DNA of 64,000 nt from Ichthyophis bannanicus (Eukaryota; Chordata; Amphibia; Gymnophiona; Ichthyophiidae). The position numbers were made by a program, and so were the translations under genes. The notes under the pieces are model-generated. The model made no database searches, was not told where the DNA came from, and saw nothing but the letters and a program-made list of their open reading frames with translations. The stretch lies in NCBI GenBank assembly GCA_033557465.1, contig CM066045.1, positions 132,453,596-132,517,595 of the forward strand, read 5' to 3'. The number at the start of each line of letters is the position of its first letter. The stretch's first letter is position 1. Shown piece by piece: positions 19,485 through 31,120 of this stretch.

Positions 19485-20780
19485 GAGGGTCTTCTGTATG
19501 CTTACTCTCCAATATCTCTCATAGAGAAAACCCTAATGAAACTCAGGACAGATGGAGGTACAATGATACTCATCATGCCATACTAGCCCAGACATCCCTG
19601 GTTCCCACTCCTGCTGCAGTTCTCCATGCAGGAACTCCTCTGGCTCAGCCATGTTCCGGACCTCATTTCACAGGACAACGGGAGGATGCTACATCCCAAC
19701 ATCTGTTCCTTGGCTCTCACAGCATGGATGTTGAGAGGCTAGTCCTGTCAGAGCTCAATCTGCCTTTCAATGTAACAGATGTCCTGTTGGCCTCCACGAA
19801 GACCTCAACAATGAGATCCTACACCTGTAAGTGGAGGAGATTTACTGTCTGGTGTGAAAGCTAGGCCCTAGACTCTTTCATCCTACAAGGAAACTGCTCG
19901 AGTATCTTCTACAGCTCTCTGACCCAGGCCTGAAGTCCAACATCATCCGAGTTCACCTCAGTGCAAATGGGGCTTGCCATCCTGGGGTAGATGGGAAATC
20001 CATCTTGGTACAGCTTTTGATTGTTCGCTTCATGTGAGGGCTGCTCCTCTTGAATTCTCCTTCCAAACCCCCCACTGTGGCTTGGGACTTCAATGTGATA
20101 TTAGTGCTGCTCATGAAAGCTCCCTTTGATCTGCGCAACTTATGTCCACTGAAGTTCTTGACCTGGTAGCTGGTTTCTGGTAGCTGGTAGCTGTCACCTC
20201 AATGCGCCAAGTGAGTGAGCTTCAGCCTCTGGTAGTTCATCCACCTTATACAAGATTTCACCATAATAAAGTGGTTCACTGAATGCATCCCTGATTCCTT
20301 CCGAATGTGGTTTTGGATTTCCATCTCAACCAGTCCATAGTGCTACCTACATTTTTCCCTAGGCCTCATGCCCACAAGGAGGAAGTGGCATTGCACATGT
20401 TGGACTGCAAGAGGGCCTTCGTTTTCTACTTGGAATGGACAAAGGGCCACAGGATGTCCATCCAAATTTTTGTTTCTTTTGACCCGAGCAAGCTGGGAGT
20501 TGCCATTTCCTAACACTCTTTTTCAATTTGGCTAGCAGACTGCATCTCCTTTGCTTATGCCCAGGCAGGCCTGAGCCTTGATGGTCATGTCACAGCTCAC
20601 AATGTCCGAGCTATGGCTGCGTCTGTGGCCATTTTGTGCTCGGTCTCCAAGGAGGAAATCTGCAGAGCTGCAATGTGGTCGTCTGTCCACACATTCACAT
20701 CTCACTATTGCCTTGAAGGGGATTCCCGATGCAACAACAACTTTGGCCAGTCTGTACTCCGGCACCTGTTTAGGGATTAG
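19485..20780 (+). pseudogene. RNase H tail and tyrosine recombinase of E4
   Basis: After a deletion that removes the RT, the frame picks up GLLYAYSPISLIEKTLMKLR, the end of the RNase H ORF (19485-19586). The recombinase follows: VTDVLLASTKTSTMRSYTCK and WRRFTVWC near 19770-19860, box I eroded around 20200, and HNVR (HxxR) at about 20598-20609. The C-terminal W is in MWSSVHTFTSHYC (20670-20710), which also contains the candidate nucleophile Y, and the stop TAG is at 20778-20780. Stops and shifts are frequent. The deletion junction sits near 19480. Confidence 0.72.
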
Positions 20781-20984
20781 AATCCATCATTCCTCCCAGT
20801 GCCCTTCTGTCCATCCAATCTACCTCCCAAAAAAAGAATTAATGAGAGAAAGAAATGTTGCAGGGTGTAGAACAGATTCTGCAAGATTTGCCTTTGATGT
20901 ACATAATTGTTTTTGTGTATTCCATAGTTCATGTTGACCTTTTTGGACTTCTTGGTGGCCTCCTCTGTTTTTGGCAGCCTGTAG

Positions 20985-21117
20985 CTTGGGAGTCCCATGC
21001 ATAAAGACTTTCTTCCTGATTGTCCACGGAGATAAGATAGTGTCCATGAGAACACATACTAGAGATGAGTAATTAACTTTTCTCCGTGAACAAGCAGGAA
21101 GTAAGTCCTCACAACCC
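20985..21117 (+). repeat. Internal complementary region of E4
   Basis: GGGAGTCCCATGCATAAAG and TTCCTGATTGTCCACGGAG precede the core, and TTCTCCGTGAACAAGCAGG with AAGTCCTCACAACCC follow it. This is the DIRS arrangement, with a decayed centre around GAGATGAGTAATTAAC. Confidence 0.65.
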
Positions 21118-21889
21118 TTTCACCTCCGTGAGGAGTTGTATTTTGCTACAGCTGTGTTATTAGGATGATGAAGATGGCGCCACGGCAGCAGGTGGAAAGG
21201 AGGCACACAGGTGCGGTGGAACTTCCCAAAAGCTTCCCATAGAAGCTGGGGAGCATTCCCATGTGGGTCTCCATTGGGGACATCATCCATGCATGAGGAC
21301 TTATTCCTCCTATCCACAGAGAACACCTGCTACAGGTGAGTAACTACCTTTTCCATGGTTTTCTTCTGCTTCAATGTTCTGTGTTTGATTTCTTCATTGC
21401 TGTCTATTCTTCGCTTTGACAAAGTTAAAACAGATATCTTTCTGCAAATTTTAATGTATAATTGCTTTTTAATTGCAGCTTTTTCTCCAGGACCAAGCAG
21501 GAAGTCAGTCCTCACATATGGGTGACGTCGGCGCCCACGGAGCCCTCGTGCGGAGCATTTCCCCAGCTTTCAAAGAAAGCCTTTGGGAATTGCAGCGCGC
21601 ATGCGCAGTCCCCTTCCCTTACAAGGGTGCCATCTTGCTCAGTCTTCTTTTTTCCGCGGAGCCCGAAGGACGTAGCTCGTTTTTCCCCGAGGAAAAAGTT
21701 GATTTCCCTATTTTTTCTCTTTTTTCTTCGGTTCGACGCCGGATCCTTTTCCCGCCTTGGCCCGATATGCCAGTATCGAGTCCACTCTCTCTTTTTCGGT
21801 TTTTGTCCTTTGTGACTAGCGTTCGCGCCATTTTTCTTTTTTCACTGGCAGCCTAGTCTTTTGACCTCGCAGGGGCCCTTATTCCCCCA

Positions 21890-23796
21890 ATGGCTACCAG
21901 CGGGTTTACAAAGTGTGATCGGTGTAAGAAACTTATGTCTCTTACTGACACACGACTGCTGCCTCCGCTGCCTCGGACCCGATCATGACCCGATGATCTG
22001 TGGTCCGTGTGGCAAAATGTCCTCGAAGGCATTGAGGAGTCGGCAGCACCAGAAGGATAGGATCTTCTCTGACTCCGCGTCCGGACGGGCCCGGTCCTCG
22101 TCAGAGGCCTCGACGTCTCGGGACTCCGGCCCTGAGCAGCGTCGGGGTTCCTCTGAGCGGGGGTCTCCTTCGCGGGAACATCGCAGGAAGAAGAAACCCG
22201 TGAGGGCGGCGTCGGTGGACGCTCCTGGTTCCTCGAGGGCCAGGTCGCATAGCCCCGATAGCCGTCCCGGGTCTTCGGAGTCGGAGAGGCCTGCCAAACA
22301 TCCTCGTATCAAGATGGAGTCTCCTGGACACGTGAGTGCTGTAGTCCTCGTGGACTCTCCTCCAGGGGAGCCGACGTCGGGCCCGACACGGGGGCTGCTG
22401 GGTCTCCTGAGCTCGGACTCAGGTTGACGGCCTTGGAGAGCAGCCTCGCTGCCTTCATGGAACAGCAGTGGGCATTGATCGCCGGTCTCACTGGTGCATC
22501 TGCCCCGACCACCGCGACCTCGACGTCCAAGTCGACCCCGGAGGCCGAGCCGATCCTCGAGTCCATGCGGGCTCGAGTCGATCCTCGGCCACGGTCTCCC
22601 TCGGCCTCCCGTTCGGGACCGAGGTCGTCGACGCCGGTACCCTCGGCGTCGGGGCAGATGGCATCGGTGCCCACCCGACCAGAGCCGCTTGATTTCTCCT
22701 CCGAGGAGTCGGGCTGGGAGATGGAGGACGAAGAGTCACCCGACACTTATCGGACTCGGTGTGTCCCATCGGACTCGCTGCAGTCCGAACCTCGGAGACG
22801 ATCCCCACCGGAGGATACCCGGTTCTCGGACTTCGTGTGGGATATGGCCAAGGCCTTGGCCTTCCCCGCGGATCCCGAGGAGGAGCCTCGAGCCGAAGAG
22901 CTCGAGGCCCTCCAGTATGACTCTCCCCCGAAGGGGGCCTTTACTGTACTGGTTCCTCCGATGCTGGAGCGGCTGCTCTTCCGCATGTGGGAGACCCCGG
23001 CCTCGACTCCGGTGTTAAGCAAGGGGGTCGATTCCATCTATCGAGTCAGCAAGAGCCCCGGGTTCCAAAAGGCACAATTACCGCACCACTCCATGGTTGT
23101 GGAATCGGCCATGCATCGACTGAAAAGTCAGAAGATGCACTCCTCGGTGCCTCCCGGCCGGAACCTGGATGCCCTCGGTAGGAAGTGCTTCCAGGGCTCT
23201 ATGCTTCCTTGCCGTGTCCAGACTTACCAGCTCTACATGGGCCTGTATCTCCGAGACCTGGCAAAGGAGATTGCCGGGTTCTCTACTGGTCTCTCCGAGG
23301 AACCTTTGCAGCGGTTCCAAGCCTTGTCCACTGGTATTCGAGAGTGCTCGAAGTTGATCTCTTGAGCAGCCTATGATGGCTTCGAGGCTTCGGCCCAAGT
23401 AGCCGGGGCCGGCATTGGTGCCCGCCGACAGGCTTGGCTACAGTCATCCGACCTCGAACCATGGGTGCAGGACAAGTTGGTCGATGTCCCCTGCCGAGGT
23501 GAAATCCTCTTTGGCAAAAGCCCATGGCTGAAAGGGCTGCAGAACCCGAGACCGAGACTTTGACCAGGACTAGGCTGTCCAGAAAAACCTCTGCCCCTTC
23601 TCAGAAGAAGAAGGGCTCGGGAAAAAAGACCTTTTACCCGAGGAAGTCATCTGCCTATAAACCATACCCTCATTATCAGGCCTCTGCAGCTCCCCAACAG
23701 GGTCAGCAGGCCAAGGGGCAGGGTCATGGGCCCCGTAGGCAGAAGGCCCCTAAGCCACCAACACCGGCCCCTGCTCCGCTGGGTGGGGTTTTTTGA
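21890..23796 (+). pseudogene. DIRS gag-like ORF of E5
   Basis: The ATG at 21890 (MATSGF) is followed by the Cys/His module. A 2-nt loss at the ACACACGAC stretch (about 21950, compared with E3) shifts the frame inside it. A second shift near 22420 leads to the conserved core: DFVWDMAKALAFP, LEALQYDSPPKGAF, HHSMVVESAMHRLKSQKM. A TGA at 23363-23365 and a shift near 23515 follow before the Lys/Gln-rich end at 23796. The linker is Ser/Arg/Pro-rich and strongly GC-rich, like E3. The conserved order confirms homology, but the gene is non-functional. Confidence 0.8.
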
Positions 23797-25530
23797 CTCA
23801 ACAAGCATAGCCTCTTCCTCTCAGCTGGCTCACATTAGCACAGGAAGCCGGCTGGCCCACTTTGCCCACAGGTGGTCAGCCGTCACATCAGATACCTGGG
23901 TGCTCCATATAGTCCAAAAGGGCTATCTTCTCCATTTTCACCAGGTACCTCCCTCCTATTTTCCAGGGGAGCCTCCAAGACTCCCTCTGCACAGGGACCT
24001 ACTCCTTCAGGAGTTAGCAAGTCTGCTAAAGGAACAGGCTGTGGAACCGGTTTCCCACCACCTGAGAGGTCACGGCTTTTATTCCAGGTACTTTCTAGTA
24101 CCAAAAAGAACAGGAGGCCTCAGACCCATCCTAGACTTGCGCAACCTCAACAAGTTCCTGGAGAGGGAAAAGTTCAAGATGCTTACCCTTGGAATCCTGC
24201 TGCCCTACCTCCAGCAGGGAGATTGGCTATGCTCCTTAGATCTAAAGGATGCTTATACTCACATCCTTATTCATCCAGACCACAGATGGTATCTCAGATT
24301 TGTTGTGGGGGGAAACCACTACCAGTACAGAGTACTTCCCTTTGACCTAACCTCCGCTCCCAGGGTATTCACCAAGTGCCTGGCAGTGGTGGCGGCCAAC
24401 CTGAGGCTTCAAGGTCTTTTTGTGTTTCCATACCTGGACGACTGGCTCATAAGGGGCCAGTCTTCCTAGGAGGCCAGTCAAGCCACCCTTCGCACTGTGG
24501 CTCTGCTTCAGCACTTGGGGTTTGTCATAAACTTCGCAAAGTCCACTTTGCTCCCGTCCCAGAAGTTGGAATTCATAGGAGCAAGACTAGACACTCTTCA
24601 GGCGAGGGCTTTTCTGCCAGTGGACAGGGCCCTCCGGTTGATGGATGTAGCCAGGCAGTAACACAGCAATTCCCTGGTCTCCGCCAGGCAATTCCTGAGA
24701 CTTCTCGGCCATATGGCTTCCACGGTTCATGTCACCCCTAATGCCCGCCTGCACATGCGGCCTGCTCGGTGGAGGCTTCGAACTCAGTGGCATCAAGCCA
24801 CAGGGAGCCTTGCAGACTCGGTGAGAGTATCCACCCTGCTCGTCTCCTCTCTACAGTGGTGGCTTCATCTTCCGAATCTGGTACTCGGAGTGGATTTTCA
24901 ACCTCCCCCCCCCCGCATTCTCGAGTGCTGATGACAGATGCTTCTCTTCTAGGTTGGGGAGCACATTGCCAAGGGGCATGTACTCAGGGTCTCTGGACTC
25001 CTTGGGAGGTTGCTCAGCAGATAAACTTCCTGGAGCTACGGGCAATACGCCTAGCTCTGAGAGCCTTCTCCCACCTCACATCTCACCAGTCTGTACTGGT
25101 CCAGATGGACAATCAAGTTGCCATGTTCTACGTGAACAAACAGGGAGGCACAGGCTCCTTCCTTCTCTGTCAGGAGGCACAACGGCTGTGCTCTTGGGCC
25201 ATCAATCACGGAATCCTCCTCAAGGCTGTCTACCTTCCCGGTCAAGAAAATTACCTGGCGGACAGGCTGAGCAGGATCCTGCAACCACACGAATGGAGAT
25301 TGAATCCATTCGTGGTTCAGCGGATCTTTCTCAGGTGGGGCCTCCCCACCATGGATGTCTTCGCCAGCCCTCTGAACCGGCAACTCCCAAGATTCTGTTC
25401 CAGACAACCGCATCCTCTCAGAGTAGCAGCAGATGCCTTTCTGATTCTGTGGTCCCAAGGCCTATTATATGCGTTTCCTCCCACGCCACTAGTGTCTCGG
25501 ACACTGTTCAAGGACGGCCTCAATGATTCT
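23726..25530 (+). pseudogene. DIRS reverse transcriptase/RNase H of E5
   Basis: The RT frame is open from 23726 to a TAG at 24467-24469 and includes YFLVPKRTGGLRPILDLRNL, DWLCSLDLKDAYTHILIHPDH and FVFPYLDDWLIRG. It resumes with LGFVINFAKSTLLPSQKLEF, meets a TAA near 24660, and shifts frame near 24900 in a run of C (CCTCCCCCCCCCC). RNase H then reads TDASLLGWGAH, FLELRAI, QMDNQVAMF and LADRLSR, with all four acids present. Near 25510 a small deletion in the LFKILQDKA region changes frame so that RNase H runs directly into the recombinase frame. Confidence 0.87.
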
Positions 25531-26762
25531 GATAGCCCCCAGGTGGCCGAGGCAGCCGTTGTTCCCACTCCTGTTGCAACTGGCGGTGGACACTCCCCTA
25601 CCTCTGGGAATTCAACACGATCTTCTGTCTCAGGACCAGGGGTCTCTCTTGCACCCCAACCTCCAGTCCCTTCATCTGATGGCCTGGCTGCTGAAAGGGT
25701 AGTCCTGGCTCCCCTACTCCTGCCTAGAGAGGTGGGAGATGTTGTCTTAGCCTCTAGGCGCCAATCCACCAGGAAATCCTACGCTCTTAAGTGGCGTAGA
25801 TTCTCCACATGGTGTGCTCAGCACACCGAGAATCCCTTCTCGTGCTTGGTAGCTGTAGTATTGCAATATTTGCTTTACCTCTCCAATCTAGGCCTTAAGT
25901 CCAACTCTGTCAGGGTTCACCTCAGTGCCCTCTCAGCGCTCACCTCAGTGCCCTCTCAGCGCACCACTCGCCGGTGGATGGGAGGCCTCTTTCCAACCAC
26001 CCTTTGGTGGCTCGTTTTCTCAGAGGCCTCCTCCTGCTTAAGCCTCCTTTGCGTCCACCAGGCCCTGAGTGGGATCTAAATGTGGTCTTACAGCGGCTTA
26101 CTTGGCCACCATTTGAACCTATGGCAACCTGCCCTCTCCGTTTTCTCTCCTGGAGAACCTTCTTTCTGGTAGCTCTTACCTCTGCCAGGCGAGTGAGTGA
26201 GCTTCAGGCCCTAGTGTCTGATCCCCCTTACACTAGGTTCTACAGGAATAGGGTAGTCTTACGGACTCACCCGAAGTTTCTTGCTAAGGTTGTCTCCCCT
26301 TTTCACCTCAATCAGGAGGTGGTTCTTCCGACCTTCTTTACCAGGCCGCATGCCAACCGGGCTGAGATGGTCCTGCATACCCTGGACTGTAGGAGGGCGT
26401 TATCCTTCTACCTCGACCGTACGCGGGAGCACTGGAGGGCTGTGCAGCTCTTCGTTTCTTTTGACCCCAATAAGTTGGGGTTACCTGTCTCCAAGCGTAC
26501 TTTGTCCATCTGGGTCGCTGACTGTATCGCCTGGGCTTATGGGGCAGCCGGCCTCTCGTTGGAGGGTTGAGTCACGGCTCATCGTGTCAGGGCGAAGGCT
26601 GCGTCAGTGGCTCATCTCCGCTCTGTTCCGTTGGCAGACATCTGCCGGGCCGCTACTTGGTCTTCAAGCCAGACTTTTGCGGCCCATTACTGCCTTGAGA
26701 GGGAGTCCCGCAGGGACAGTGCTTTCGGACAGGCAGTACTCCATAATCTCTTTGGGGTTTAG
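25530..26762 (+). pseudogene. DIRS tyrosine recombinase of E5
   Basis: The N-terminal part (VAEAAVVPTPVATGGGHS to LGLKSNSVRVHLSALSAL) is fused in frame with RNase H in the ORF 24769-26079. A 23-nt tandem duplication at 25921-25966 (CTCAGTGCCCTCTCAGCG twice) then throws it out of frame. The rest continues at 25974-26570 with box I SARRVSELQALVSDPPY and PKFLAKVVSPFHLNQEVVLP. A TGA after LSLEG (26568-26570) precedes AHRVRAKAASVA (HxxR intact), TWSSSQTF and AAHYCLERE, ending at 26760-26762. The catalytic residues survive but the gene is broken. Confidence 0.87.
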
Positions 26763-26895
26763 GCAACTCCTACCCTCCGGCCCTTGTGTTGGGCTACCGG
26801 TCAGGGGCGTTCTCAGAGAAGATTCCTTCCTTACGTACTGACGAGCTAGAGGGAGCTCATTTTTTCGGCTTGAGGTCTCCGGTAGCCTTCAGCTG

Positions 26896-27001
26896 GGGAT
26901 TCCCATATGTGAGGACTGACTTCCTGCTTGGTCCTGGAGAAAGAGTAGTTACTCAGCTGTAACAGGTGTTCTCCAGGAGCAGCAGGAATCAGTCCTCACA
27001 A
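26896..27001 (+). repeat. Internal complementary region of E5
   Basis: GTCCTGGAGAAAGAGTAGTT followed by ACTCAGCTGTAACAGG is the reverse complement of the E5 right end joined to its left end, with one mismatch (CAGCTG for CACCTG). Confidence 0.85.
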
Positions 27002-27299
27002 CCCTCCCTCCTCCCCTTGGCGTTGCAGTCATATGATTTATTTTGCTAATTTTTTGCTGTCTTTTAGCTATGTCATCAGACTGAGCAAGATGGCACCCTT
27101 GGGCGGGAAGGGGATCGCGCATGCGCGCTGCAATTCCCAAAGGCTTTCTTTGAAAGCTGGGGAAATGCTCCGCACGAGGGCTCCGTCGGCGCCGACGTCA
27201 CCCATATGTGAGGACTGATTCCTGCTGCTCCTGGAGAACACCTGTTACAGGTGAGTAACTACTCTTTCTTTTACTGATGGAAGATAATAACAATGATTA

Positions 27300-27580
27300 T
27301 AGCCGGTGAAAAAGTTTGGACACCCTTCCAGTTTTGTTTTCTTTAAGCAGTTAAGCCCCAAAGCTTTGAGTGATTATTTAGGCCTCGAGTTGTCAGGTGA
27401 AGACAATTAGATGGTTGAAGAAATACTCTGACTCTTCTAATCTCTGTTTGAGATTGTTGTTCTGTCAACTTAGAGGAGCCTATTGTTGTTTTAAGTAGCT
27501 GTCAGAGCATTTGAAAATGAAGATAATTCATTCTTACAATGCACGAGAATGTTATAAAAATTTTAATGCTTCTACCTAGC
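27300..27580. mobile_element. Possible Tc1-like DNA transposon fragment
   Basis: GGTGAAAAAGTTTGGACACC is a Tc1-like terminal word, followed by about 270 nt of AT-rich sequence without a reading frame. No matching opposite end was found, so this is a tentative call. Confidence 0.35.
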
Positions 27581-27597
27581 AACTTCAGCTTTTAGAA

Positions 27598-27800
27598 ACA
27601 TTGAGCCTGATTCAGAAAGGGGCATATCCGGGCCATCTGGATAGCCCCAAGCAGGATGGGCCCATTAGGACCCAATTCTGTAACACGGGAGCAAAACGTT
27701 CCCATGGCATATAGAATCGGGCCCGAGGACGGCTCGGCATGTCCCTGTGGGAGGGAACCCTTGGACCATGGATTGTTTAACAATGCATCGGTCCCTTTAA
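27598..27800. repeat. Short member of the GATTCAG hairpin repeat family
   Basis: It starts GAGCCTGATTCAGAAAGGGG and contains the inverted pair GGACCCAATTCTGTA and TATAGAATCGGGCCC. The wording GGGCCATCTGGATAG and CCCAATTCTG is shared with the longer copies at 30160-30735 and 41985-42660. No coding potential. Confidence 0.4.
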
Positions 27801-28419
27801 GATGGCGCCTGGGGGTATTGGGCTGAATTTTAGTGGAATGATTCTTTTGGGAAGGAAAAATGTTGCCAACTTAAGCTGGTATTCTTTTTTCCCTTTGAAT
27901 AATACAGCTTGCAGTATTCAACACAAGATGCTTTATTCCTTTTCCACAGAAGTCACTTACTTGTAATAACACAGGTTAGTGACTCCTGCGGAAAAATGAG
28001 AAATTTTATCATATCTTAGTAACTAGTGTACGGGGCGAAGGGTCAGCTGGACTGTTGGCCAGACAGTTCCCAAGCTGACACCTTCCTCCGTCCAGAAGGG
28101 GAACCACTCAGGGAAGACATATCACTTCCCAATAAAAGAAACAGCACAGAGAGGACCTACACTTACCAATGAAATCTCACCTTATGCAGAACAAAATCTC
28201 ACCCTATGCAGGACAACATGTTCGTACATGGTAATAACTATCTCAATTTTTCTTCCCAAAGGATCCTTTTATTATTCCCTATCTTACAGAAACAGAAAAC
28301 TAAGAACAAAGGAAAACAGTCCAGTGGAATTACAGATCTTGCACCTCTCACTGCAGGCAAACAGGGTCATTCTGTATTATCTCTGATGCAGATTTCTGAA
28401 CAATTACAAGTCAGGAGTT

Positions 28420-28632
28420 GAGGAGTAGCCTAGTGGTTAGAGCAACTGCCTACTACCCAGAAGATCAAGGGTTCAATTCCTACTGTCACTCCTTGTGACT
28501 TTGGGCAAGTCACTTTACTCTCCATTGCCTCGGATACCTGGTGCCTGGTGATACATTGCCAAGAAAACCCAGAGGTAGCTGGGTCACTGTGAGTCAACAC
28601 TGACTTGATGGCACTAAAAAAAAAAAAAGTTA
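28420..28632 (+). mobile_element. tRNA-derived SINE with poly(A) tail
   Basis: TAGCCTAGTGGTTAGAGCAA resembles an RNA polymerase III A box and GGGTTCAATTCC a B box, about 30 nt apart. The following TTTGGGCAAGTCACTTTACT is the core found in MIR/CORE-type SINEs. It ends in a run of A at about 28616-28628. There is no intact tRNA cloverleaf, so this is a SINE and not a tRNA gene. Confidence 0.7.
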
Positions 28633-29640
28633 GAATGTCTGGTCCTGGCTGTATGATTCTGTCTTACTTCCTGACTCAACAGCAAGTGAGAGAATGTATG
28701 ACTGGCCTTCCTGGACACAAGAGATCAGTGTAACAAGACAAAACAGCATACACATAAAACTCTCAGACACGACAACAGGGATACTGGGACCATAGGGAAC
28801 CCAGGGAATCCATACCCCACGCGGCCTTCACTGCGCAGTAGACAAACTCATCGCGTATCTGGTCCTGTCACATTATATACCCTTTCTCGGGACCATTCTT
28901 ACTATTCAGGCATTCTTCTCTAATTAGCTCATTCTTGTTCCAGGTGTCTGGGACCTCACTTGTGTGATGTTATTCTACTCATGTCTGTACCCCTCTCCCG
29001 TGACCTTTCTTGGGCCCATGTCTGCAATTATCAGTCTGGGCCTTGTCAAATTTATATTGTTATCTGACCTCTGCCCCCCTCACTCATTTCTTTACCTGGT
29101 TCTATTGCTTGGTTCTCTCCCACCCCTCAGTTCTCAAGAAATATATCTCTTTAACTCCCCGTGTTCTGACAACTATACTGAGGGCCATATGTTCTTCTTC
29201 ATGCTAAGCTGGCATGTTTATCTCTCATGATTGCCTTTCTACCCTCTCTCTGTCCACCATTTACTGATAAGTGTGTTTTCACATCTTTTCCATATGATGA
29301 CATATACCTCTGAAAGCTCACATACGCACCTCAGTACAATTCCAGCATTCAGAAATTTCAATGATTTTTCTTATTGTTACTGTGTTAACTCTTTCTCCTC
29401 TGACTCTCACGCTAGCCTCCTAAATTTTCTAGTATTTACATGCTACTTTGTAAAATGTTCCCTTTTGCGGTGTGCAGCAAAATAAAACAGAATGCACTAA
29501 ATCTACAGGAAATAATACAGATTGAGGCCAGTTCCGTTCTGCACGTCCTGTCCTGTATGGCCAGGCAGAATTGGGGCATGCAGCGGTAGCACCCGATTCA
29601 GGTCCCGTGGGTGCTAGATGTGCCCGCTGGCTCGTAATCT
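28633..29640 (+). other. Intronic sequence, no assignable feature
   Basis: AT-rich to mixed sequence with short open frames only. I see no exon with host-protein similarity and no element termini that I can name. The last 130 nt (from about 29510) contain words of the GATTCAG repeat family. Confidence 0.4.
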
Positions 29641-30160
29641 GGTCTTTATCTTTATTTGTTTCTTGATATACCGCCCACATCATGGTACCAGAGCGGTTTA
29701 CAATAAGCAGTTACTAAAATCAGAGAGAAGATTGCTGCTGGAAAAAGAGTGATAGGCGAAACAGAACTCCATTACAATGAGAGGAAAAGGACAGAATCAA
29801 GGATAAGCAGGTAGAAAACTGAAGAAAAGAGGGGGCGGACAAGACAAAGGGCTCAAGGGGGAGCTGTGGGAGTGGAGGGAGGGGGTGGGAGATCATAGGC
29901 AGTACAGAAAAGGTGGGACTTGAAAGCGGTTTTGAATTTGGTGAATGATGGTTCGAGGCGGAGGGCAGGGGGGAGGCGAGTTCCAGAGCCTGGGGCCGAG
30001 GAAGAAAAAAGCGACAGAACGGGTGGATTCAAGACGGGCAGAAGCAGGGGAGGGGAGGAATAGGTGGTTAGCATGGATAGAGCGGAGAGAGTGTTGAGGG
30101 GCGCGAAGATGGATCAGGTCGGAGAGATAGTGAGGGACACCAGTGTGCCAGGGCCTGGAC
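29640..30160 (-). mobile_element. L2-like LINE 3' fragment (minus strand)
   Basis: On the minus strand the region ends with a 3' tail of the type AAACCGCTCTGGTACCATG, GGCGGTATATCAAGAAAC and AAATAAAG. It is preceded by a decayed C-terminal RT reading: HYLSDLIHLRAPQHSLRS, GPRLWNSPPP and LEPSFTKFKTAFKSHLF. This is the standard C-terminal pattern of L2-clade LINEs (YLSDLI...RSLRS...GPRLWNSLP...FK..LK.HLF). It is heavily 5'-truncated and non-coding now. Confidence 0.7.
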
Positions 30161-30735
30161 GTGTAGGCCGGGCCCCGATTCTGATCGGCTGCATGCCCAG
30201 CCACATCCCCGGCTAACTCAGCCAGACTCCTGAATGGAGCTGCAGTGCCATGTTGCCTCGTTACCATGGCACCACAGCTCCATTCAGAAGCCGCGATCAC
30301 TGTCTGACACACAGACCTGTGTTTCCCTGCAGCCTGACCCCCGATTAGGCCTTACAAGGCCTGGGTTGGACTGGGGGGAACCCACGCGCCCACTCACCTG
30401 CTTCTCCAGGTCCCGCGCTGTGATTCTGCGCCATCCAGGGGGACTTATTCCACCTACGAGGTGGAGTAAGTCCCCCGTCTACATTGAAGGCCCTGGACGT
30501 ACAGGGCCAACCTCGGAATCGGGCCTGTACTTCTGGGGTCATTGCTCACCCAAGCCCCGTGCTTGCTCCGCCTCTGGACCCCCTCCTCCCACGCCCGTCT
30601 AAGGCTCCCCATACAGCAGTGCTGTTCGTACAGGGAGCCTTTGTGCCAAGAGCGACAGGAGGACGAACAGCAGAGATATATGTCTTGCCTGGACGTACAT
30701 CTCCGCTGTTCGTGGCACAGAATGACTCTCACTGT
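30160..30735. repeat. GATTCAG hairpin repeat family, long copy 1
   Basis: A GC-rich unit aligned over most of its length with 41985-42660. Shared blocks, in order, are GATTCTGA..GCTGCA, CCTGCCTAACTC-like words, CCTGACCCC, and CTTATTCCACCT...AGGTGGA.TAAGTCCCC. At 30434-30475 the arms GGGGGACTTATTCCACCT and AGGTGGAGTAAGTCCCCC form a stem with a 3-nt loop. A second inverted pair is CGAACAGCAGAGAT and ATCTCCGCTGTTCG, near 30665-30712. No ORF is conserved between copies, so it is a non-coding mobile repeat of unknown class. Confidence 0.55.
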
Positions 30736-30759
30736 CAGTATCCCCCCTCAGTCAGTTCT

Positions 30760-31120
30760 TCCCTCCGTTCATCCAAAAGCACATTGAAATAAATATGTCT
30801 TCAGTCTGGCTAAATTAATTAAGATCCCCCTCTTGCCTTAATCATTTTGGGAGAGCATTCCATAATTGGGGTGTCTGGACCAAGAGAAACCTATCCCAAT
30901 GACAGCCTAAACTAAGCTCCTGCAAATCTGGGACTATCAGCAAGGCCACTTCCTGGAAATGCACAGACCTACTAAGCCTATATAAGGTAGCAGTTTTACT
31001 GAAAGAGAGACTGGAGCATACCAGGTAGAGCCTGGAAAGTCAATAGCAAAATTTTGTATACAGTCTAGACGTCAGTTTGAAACCAATGTTGCTGAATTAA
31101 AATATAATATGATCTGACCT
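30760..31120 (-). mobile_element. Old L2-like LINE remnant
   Basis: The minus-strand reading gives a decayed RT C terminus with words such as YKILLLTFQAL, PNYGMLS and INLARLKTYLFQCAF, matching the L2-clade pattern (WN.LP...L..FK..LKT.LF). It is full of stops. The adjoining 31121-31345 has no assignable feature. Confidence 0.5.

Larger units (their letters stand above)
16924..21344 (+). mobile_element. DIRS element E4 (old, divergent family C), internally deleted
   Basis: The left end is near 16924 (CTGTGGACAAGCCTGAAG), the right end near 21344 (ACAGGTGAGTAACTACC), and the ICR at 20985-21117. Gag (17331-19238) is followed within about 250 nt by the very end of RNase H (about 19485-19586) and then the recombinase (19735-20780), so most of the RT is missing. 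The terminal repeats share the DIRS layout but differ much more from families A and B, and the coding parts have many stops, which marks E4 as the oldest near-complete copy here. Confidence 0.82.
21481..27266 (+). mobile_element. DIRS element E5 (family A), full length, decayed
   Basis: About 5.79 kb. The left terminal repeat (21481 to about 21640) starts CTCCAGGACCAAGCAGG, and the right one (about 27080-27266) ends CAGGTGAGTAACTACTC. Gag, RT/RNase H, recombinase and ICR (26896-27001) are all present in order. It begins only about 137 nt after E4 ends. The left terminal repeat directly follows a run ending CTTTTTCTCCAG, and the right end is followed by TTCTTTTACTG. Confidence 0.9.

Noticed and set aside
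22424..23365. A retroviral origin for the gag-RT-recombinase elements
   Set aside because: No LTRs, protease, DDE integrase or envelope is visible; inverted ends, ICR and tyrosine recombinase identify DIRS retrotransposons.
28420..28500. A tRNA gene
   Set aside because: Only A- and B-box-like words are present; no cloverleaf can be drawn and a SINE core and poly(A) tail follow.
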